From Agathobacter sp. (lineage in GTDB: Bacteria > Bacillota > Clostridia > Lachnospirales > Lachnospiraceae): a stretch of DNA of 45,212 nucleotides. The notes beneath the pieces were generated by a model. The model was given only the letters and a program-made list of their open reading frames with translations, did not search any database and was not told where the DNA came from. Positions 41,240-45,212 of this stretch are shown here, in pieces. Where the stretch lies: positions 1 to 45,212 of the forward strand of contig JAGAOC010000052.1 of NCBI GenBank assembly GCA_017623935.1, written 5' to 3'. Within the stretch, counting starts at the first letter, position 1. The number at the start of each line of letters is the position of its first letter. Both the position numbers and the translations under genes were made by a program.

Positions 41240-41407
41240 ATGTTAGGATTTAAGAAATTTATTATGGAAGAGGATGCAATTGGAGTAGTAGAAATGATTC
41301 TTATTCTGGTGGTTTTGATAGGCTTGGTTCTTATTTTCAAGAATCAGTTAACAAGTCTGGTAAATAGTATCTTTAAAAATATCACAAAAAAGGCAGGTAC
41401 AGTATAG
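41240..41407 (+). CDS. Flp1-like small pilin
   Basis: This 55-residue protein is probably the main pilus subunit. It has a short charged leader (MLGFKKFIMEEDA), then the hydrophobic helix IGVVEMILILVVLIGLVLIF with Glu at +5 if cleavage follows Ala13. Most Flp1 leaders have Gly at that place. A basic tail follows. AAGGAGGAG precedes the ATG. It lies 18 nt after the TadC-like gene and 3 nt before the DUF5702 gene. Confidence 0.88.
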   Translation: MLGFKKFIMEEDAIGVVEMILILVVLIGLVLIFKNQLTSLVNSIFKNITKKAGTV

Positions 41408-41410
41408 AAA

Positions 41411-42967
41411 ATGAGAAAAGGGAGTATTACCATTTTTGCATCACTTTCACTTATGTTAGTGGCTTCCGTGCTTTTAGTATTGGCAGAAGGAGCGCGAGTC
41501 AGAAGCGGCGAAGTGTTAGCAGAACAGAATACAGAAGCAGTAGTGGAGTCCCTTTTTTCACAATATGAGATTCCTTTATGGGAGAATTACCATCTTCTTG
41601 CCCGGTACATACCGGTGCAGGAAGGGAATCTCGCCCTTTCCGGATTGGAGATAGAAGGGGAGCAGCTTACTCAGGCCAATGCAAATCCTGAAGGAACTCT
41701 ATTTTGGAAGAATCATTTTATGCGCATGGAACAGACTCAAATGGTTTTTTCTTCCTACACGCTCTTAACGGATGACAATGGAAAGGCATTTCAGGCAGCT
41801 GTTTCTTCCTATTTAAAGGAGAATCTTTTGACAAGCCTTCTGGAGCAACCGGATAGCGCGTTTCAAGAATTATTGCAGAAGGATTCAGATAATAAAGATT
41901 CAAATAATAAGGATTCCAGTGAAATAGGCACGAATAGTTTGGATTCCATCGATAAAGCATTAGATTCCATTGAAGAAGAGAAAAAGAAAGCGCAGGAAGA
42001 GAATTCGAGTGAAAATACCAGTGGCGGAAGTGGTACAAGTTTTGGGGAAGGGAGTAGCCAGAAGAAAAAGGTCAAGGAAAATCCGTTGGAAGTGGTCAAA
42101 GAATTTCAGTCAAAAGGAATTTTGTCCTTGGTCATGGAGGATACAAGTAAACTTTCTGATGAGAATATTGATTTAAATTCTGCAGTTTCTGGTAGAACCT
42201 TGAATCAGGGAATTAATCCTACACAGTATGAGAGCCGCTGGTATGATCCGGTTCTTATGCAGCAGTATTATAAGATGGTGTTTTCGGATTTTATGTCTGA
42301 GGAAGAAGGGAAAAGTCTCTCGTATGAGATGGAATACCTTTTATGCGGAAAAGAAAGTGATGTGGAGAACTTGAAGGCTGTTGTGTATCGGCTCTTAGCG
42401 GTGCGGGAAGTAGCTAATCTTGTGACATTAGCAACAGATTCCGCAAGACAGAGTGAGGCACTTACTATTGCTACAGCTATAGGTGGTTTTACAGGAAATC
42501 CAGCCGTAATTGAGGTAGTTAGAGTTGGAATTTTAGCGGCATGGGCTTTTGTAGAGAGTATATTGGATATTCGGTCTTTATTACAGGGTGAAAAAATCCC
42601 GCTTATAAAAAGTCAGGATCAATGGACCAGCGATATTTGGGGGCTATCTAATAGCACAGGTAATTATGCTAAAGCTAAGAAATGTTCTACGGGGTTAAGT
42701 TACAGTCAATATCTGCAAAATTTGTTGTATCTACAGAACTCGGCAACTACTGCATATAGGGCAATGGATCTACAGGAAATGGCGATTCGTCAAATGGAAG
42801 GCTACGAGGATTTTAGAATGGATCAGGCAATTATCGCCATGGAAGTAGAAATGGGATATGAAATAGAGCCTATGTTTCTTACTAACGTTACCATTGGAAA
42901 TGTGTCTCTACAACCATTTTCCTTGCAGACAAGTTGTAAATATTCTTATTTAAAGGCAGGTGTATAA
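41411..42967 (+). CDS. DUF5702-like pilus-locus protein
   Basis: The 518-residue protein begins RKGSITIFASLSLMLVASVLLVLAEGARV, a TadG-like N-terminal hydrophobic helix with a basic leader. A large extracellular part follows, with a Ser/Asn/Glu-rich low-complexity stretch (about 155-225). No catalytic motif is visible. The pattern and place match the DUF5702 family of clostridial Tad loci. A minor pilin or adhesin role is inferred. Its last codons and stop lie in the left arm of a 128-bp palindrome. Confidence 0.78.
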   Translation: MRKGSITIFASLSLMLVASVLLVLAEGARVRSGEVLAEQNTEAVVESLFSQYEIPLWENYHLLARYIPVQEGNLALSGLEIEGEQLTQANANPEGTLFWKNHFMRMEQTQMVFSSYTLLTDDNGKAFQAAVSSYLKENLLTSLLEQPDSAFQELLQKDSDNKDSNNKDSSEIGTNSLDSIDKALDSIEEEKKKAQEENSSENTSGGSGTSFGEGSSQKKKVKENPLEVVKEFQSKGILSLVMEDTSKLSDENIDLNSAVSGRTLNQGINPTQYESRWYDPVLMQQYYKMVFSDFMSEEEGKSLSYEMEYLLCGKESDVENLKAVVYRLLAVREVANLVTLATDSARQSEALTIATAIGGFTGNPAVIEVVRVGILAAWAFVESILDIRSLLQGEKIPLIKSQDQWTSDIWGLSNSTGNYAKAKKCSTGLSYSQYLQNLLYLQNSATTAYRAMDLQEMAIRQMEGYEDFRMDQAIIAMEVEMGYEIEPMFLTNVTIGNVSLQPFSLQTSCKYSYLKAGV

Positions 42968-43083
42968 GGGTGTCTCATAGTAATCGGTCGATACTACGTT
43001 TTCGTAGTCTTAAATCTCTCCCCATAGGCATGCGTCAATCCCAAATAATATCCATTACGAATGAGACACCCCTATGCACCTGC
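42956..43083. mobile_element. MITE-like 128-bp palindromic element
   Basis: Terminal 23-bp arms (42956-42978 and 43061-43083) pair with one mismatch and one G-T. After a small internal loop five more pairs follow (42980-42984 with 43054-43058). An inner hairpin ACTACG-TTTT-CGTAGT lies at 42993-43008. The left arm contains the stop codon of the DUF5702 gene, and the GTG start of the TadE-like gene lies just inside it. It may be a small inserted element or a strong RNA hairpin between the genes. No clear target duplication is seen. Confidence 0.6.
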
Positions 43084-43893
43084 AAGGAAGTCACAAGTCG
43101 TAGGAAAAGAAGTTGGGAGAAAATTTCGGATCGCGGGAAAAGAAGTTGGAGAAAAGCTTCTTATACATTAGAAGCAGTAGTTGTATTTCCTTTAGTAGCA
43201 GTATTTTTGGTTATGATCTTATTTCTGTTTCGGGTAATTCAAGTGGAGCGGGATATTCAGGTTGCCTTGTATCAGACAGGAAGAAAGGTGGCCGTGCAGC
43301 AATCTTTGGGTTATGGAGAAGTAGCAGAGTTTGCATTAGCACAGTACTATTTTCAGCAGGAGATTAAGGAGAATGAGTATATCCAGGATTATGTCAAGGG
43401 TCAGAATTTAGGGATTGTACTTTTATGTGATCGGGAGGAAACAGAATACATTCATTTAAAAGCTAGTTACACCGTAGAGTTTCCAATCAGTCTATTCTCC
43501 TGGGATGGTCTTTCCATGACTGCACAGTGCAAACAGCATTATTGGAATGGAAGGAAAATCTCAGAGGAAGAAGGAGAAGAGTACGTATATATCACGCCGG
43601 AAGGAGAGGTATATCATTTAACAGATCAATGCAGTTATCTTGATCTATCCATATATAGGACGGAAATAGAGGAAATATCGGTCTTAAGAAACCTTTATGG
43701 ACAGAAATACTACTCTTGTGAGCGTTGCGCGGATAAAAATGAAAATGCAGAATTTGTGTATGTGACATATTACGGGACAGCCTATCACACCAGTTTAGAC
43801 TGTTCTGCGCTGAAAAGAACTGTGCAAAAAGTTCTAAAATCAGAAGTATCAGATAGACGAATTTGCTCAAAATGTGGCAAAAATGCTCATTAA
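42970..43893 (+). CDS. TadE-like pseudopilin with repeated Cys-rich C-terminal modules
   Basis: The 307-residue protein has the TadE-like helix ASYTLEAVVVFPLVAVFLVM at about 63-82. An outer domain follows. Two C-terminal modules share the pattern VYIT-x-G-x-YH, then Cys-x-x-Leu, and end in CERC or CSKC, like small metal-binding modules. The first 45 residues come from the palindromic element and look unlike a normal TadE leader. The start GTG at 42970 is uncertain; ATG at 43030 is the alternative, and neither has a strong ribosome binding site. Confidence 0.72.
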   Translation: MSHSNRSILRFRSLKSLPIGMRQSQIISITNETPLCTCKEVTSRRKRSWEKISDRGKRSWRKASYTLEAVVVFPLVAVFLVMILFLFRVIQVERDIQVALYQTGRKVAVQQSLGYGEVAEFALAQYYFQQEIKENEYIQDYVKGQNLGIVLLCDREETEYIHLKASYTVEFPISLFSWDGLSMTAQCKQHYWNGRKISEEEGEEYVYITPEGEVYHLTDQCSYLDLSIYRTEIEEISVLRNLYGQKYYSCERCADKNENAEFVYVTYYGTAYHTSLDCSALKRTVQKVLKSEVSDRRICSKCGKNAH

Positions 43894-43929
43894 AAAGTAG
43901 TGAAAAATAGTTAAAAGGAGAATTAACAA

Positions 43930-44373
43930 TTGGGAGAAAGCACGATAATATACTCGGTTATGAATATTGTTCTATGGATAGGAATGGTTTGGAATGGAAT
44001 ATTGGATCTATGGAAAAAACGGATTTCGCTGATACCTGTGATCATTATGCTTTTAACAGGAATCTCTATTCGAATATGGCAAGGGGAAATAGGTGAGCCC
44101 TGGGTATGGTATGGATTTCTTCCAGGTATAATTTGCCTCCTTCTTTCTGTGTTATCTAAAGGGGAAATAGGTATAGGCGATGGATGGATGATTCTTGGAA
44201 TGGGAGCATTAATAGACTATGAATTACTATTTGGAGCTTGTATTTTCGGAATGTTATTAGCAGCGGTAGTAGCAGGAATCTTATTTATAGGATTTCATAA
44301 GAATCGAAAATATAGTATTCCGTTCGTTCCATTTCTGGTGGCAGGATATATATGTGGGAGGTGTTTGCTATAA
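43930..44373 (+). CDS. Second prepilin peptidase-like protein (A24)
   Basis: The 147-residue polytopic membrane protein keeps both A24 aspartates: Asp26 in LDLWKKRIS and Asp84 in GIGDGWMIL. It is smaller than the first peptidase at 36489 and differs in sequence. It starts with TTG, with AAGGAG 10 nt ahead. It overlaps the next gene by 22 bp. A separate specificity, for example for the TadE-like proteins, is possible. Confidence 0.8.
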   Translation: MGESTIIYSVMNIVLWIGMVWNGILDLWKKRISLIPVIIMLLTGISIRIWQGEIGEPWVWYGFLPGIICLLLSVLSKGEIGIGDGWMILGMGALIDYELLFGACIFGMLLAAVVAGILFIGFHKNRKYSIPFVPFLVAGYICGRCLL

Positions 44374-44576
44374 GTCAACGGGGAAGTCTTACTGTGGAGG
44401 CGGCGCTATTGTTGCCTTTTCTTCTTCTCATGTTATCAGGAACAGTTGGTTTGGGAATAGATCTTTATCAAGAAACATTGGAAGAGGCGGAAGAGATGAA
44501 TACAGAAGAATATTGGGCTGTGGAAGATTTTTACAAATACCAGGTAATAAAGGAGGTTGTAGGAAATGACTCGTGA
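44352..44576 (+). CDS. Small TadE-like pseudopilin
   Basis: The 74-residue protein begins with a short leader and the pseudopilin helix GSLTVEAALLLPFLLLMLSG, with Glu five residues after Gly-Ser, then an acidic tail. It overlaps the upstream peptidase gene by 22 bp and the downstream gene by 11 bp, which supports its being real. The AGGA before the ATG is weak. Confidence 0.75.
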   Translation: MWEVFAISQRGSLTVEAALLLPFLLLMLSGTVGLGIDLYQETLEEAEEMNTEEYWAVEDFYKYQVIKEVVGNDS

Positions 44577-45212
44577 AGTTTTATATGAGAGAAATGTAAC
44601 GGGGAGTTACATGAAAGTGCCAATGACATCAGGGGAATCGTTAGACGAAAAGATTTTGTTGAGAAAGAACTTGCCGGGATTATTAGCGGTGGAGAAGATT
44701 TTTGTAAATCAAGGAGCTTGGTATTGGTATAACATTTCTGGTAAACAGTCCTTGGATCATTATTGTAGGGTAAAAGCCTTAGAAGGAGAGTTGTTTGAGA
44801 GGATCGTTATTAGTATCTGTCGTGAAATTGAAGTTATGAAACAAAGCTATATGTCTCCTAGCTGTCTGGTGCTAGATAGTGAATACATATTTATTTCTAA
44901 TCAGACAGGGGAAATAGCATTTATGGCATATCCTGGAGAATCGCAGCCAATAGAAAAGGCGTTGCAGATGCTAGTAGAGTACCTTTTGACAAAGATTGAC
45001 CATAAGGACGTGGAGGCAGTAAGGAAAGCCTACGGAATCTATGAAAAAACGTTAGATGAGGCATATACCTTAGAAGAAATAAGAGACAGTCTCATTCCGA
45101 AAAAGGAGGAGGAAGATTATGAAATCCATGAGGAAAATGATTGCGAACCAGAAACGGGTGAATCAGAAGTTCAACAACAAAAAGTTCAGCAACAGAAAGT
45201 TCAACAGCAGAA
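44566..45212 (+). CDS. DUF6382-like protein (partial, runs off the window)
   Basis: The 215 visible codons begin MTREVLYERNVTGSYMKVP. AGGAGG lies 9 nt upstream, and the start overlaps the previous gene by 11 bp. The pattern, including SCLVLDSEYIFIS and YPGE, recalls DUF6382, which in clostridia is often followed by an FHA domain. The 3' part is outside the window, so this cannot be checked. The visible end is a Gln-rich repeat. If an FHA domain follows, the protein kinase at 31270-32622 would be a candidate partner. Confidence 0.65.
   Translation, partial: MTREVLYERNVTGSYMKVPMTSGESLDEKILLRKNLPGLLAVEKIFVNQGAWYWYNISGKQSLDHYCRVKALEGELFERIVISICREIEVMKQSYMSPSCLVLDSEYIFISNQTGEIAFMAYPGESQPIEKALQMLVEYLLTKIDHKDVEAVRKAYGIYEKTLDEAYTLEEIRDSLIPKKEEEDYEIHEENDCEPETGESEVQQQKVQQQKVQQQ
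45169..45212 (+). repeat. 15-bp repeat encoding VQQQK units
   Basis: Three 15-bp units (45169, 45184 and 45199; the last one cut by the window end) encode VQQQK. They form a flexible linker and may continue beyond the window. Confidence 0.85.

Noticed and set aside
44354..44569. Alternative 71-codon frame overlapping the small TadE-like gene
   Set aside because: The other frame carries the clear pseudopilin helix; this one is a Gly/Arg-rich shadow.

Overview
The window looks like a low-GC, Gram-positive, anaerobic, motile gut-type Clostridia chromosome, most likely Lachnospiraceae. The basis is the flagellin/FliS pair, the clostridial Tad-type pilus cluster with Flp1-, DUF5702- and DUF6382-like proteins, CwlD- and SleL-like cell-wall hydrolases, MecA, and frequent TTG starts behind GAGGTGAT ribosome binding sites. 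The genus cannot be fixed from the sequence alone.

Layout. 1-551: the 3' end of a 23S rRNA gene, then tRNA-Asn, tRNA-Glu, tRNA-Cys and a terminator, with no 5S gene between. 577-2312: an alpha/beta hydrolase plus TetR regulator operon with two matching operator-like palindromes. 2445-5241: a three-gene ABC-2 exporter. 5405-10541: a self-contained fructose PTS operon (1-phosphofructokinase, EIIABC, HPr, Enzyme I). 10554-13226: a DUF362 ferredoxin-like protein, a DivIVA-like coiled-coil protein and a secreted hypothetical protein. 13279-15474: an OmpR-type two-component system. 15461-19239: an atypical aconitase-family hydratase and an AI-2E-family membrane protein. 19251-24294: a TPR/P-loop protein and the glycogen branching enzyme. 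24307-27677: a 1104-residue protein driven by a sigma-28-type promoter, so probably flagellar. 27647-30257 (minus): a CwlD-type amidase and a GH18 cell-wall hydrolase. 30263-32687 (minus): a Ser/Thr protein kinase fused to a lysine-less P-loop domain, followed by a second P-loop protein that has no conventional start codon. 32822-33993: MecA and a DUF1858 redox protein. 34011-36278: sigma-28 flagellin, FliS and a DUF2508 protein. 36433 to the end: a Tad/Flp pilus operon with prepilin peptidase, TadZ/CpaE-like, CpaF, TadB, TadC, Flp1 pilin, DUF5702, TadE-like, a second A24 peptidase, a second TadE-like protein and a truncated DUF6382-like gene.

How the parts work together. The PTS genes form a full phosphorelay, PEP to EI to HPr to EIIABC, giving fructose-1-phosphate for FruK. 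Its HPr carries Arg where the regulatory Ser46 should be. The sigma-28 promoters at 24307 and 34011 have the same TAAG-N15-CCGATAT layout, which places the 1104-residue protein in the late flagellar regulon together with flagellin. The flagellin leader carries CsrA-like sites. The Tad genes overlap or nearly touch and read as one operon.

The most unusual points are: the kinase/P-loop pair joined at a sevenfold A run, with either an ATT start or a -1 frameshift; the twin operators of the TetR operon; a 128-bp palindromic element that supplies the end of the DUF5702 gene and the start of the TadE-like gene; the hairpin covering the cwlD ribosome binding site; and two convergent gene pairs whose 3' ends overlap. 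All functional statements come from reading motifs; no database search was run.
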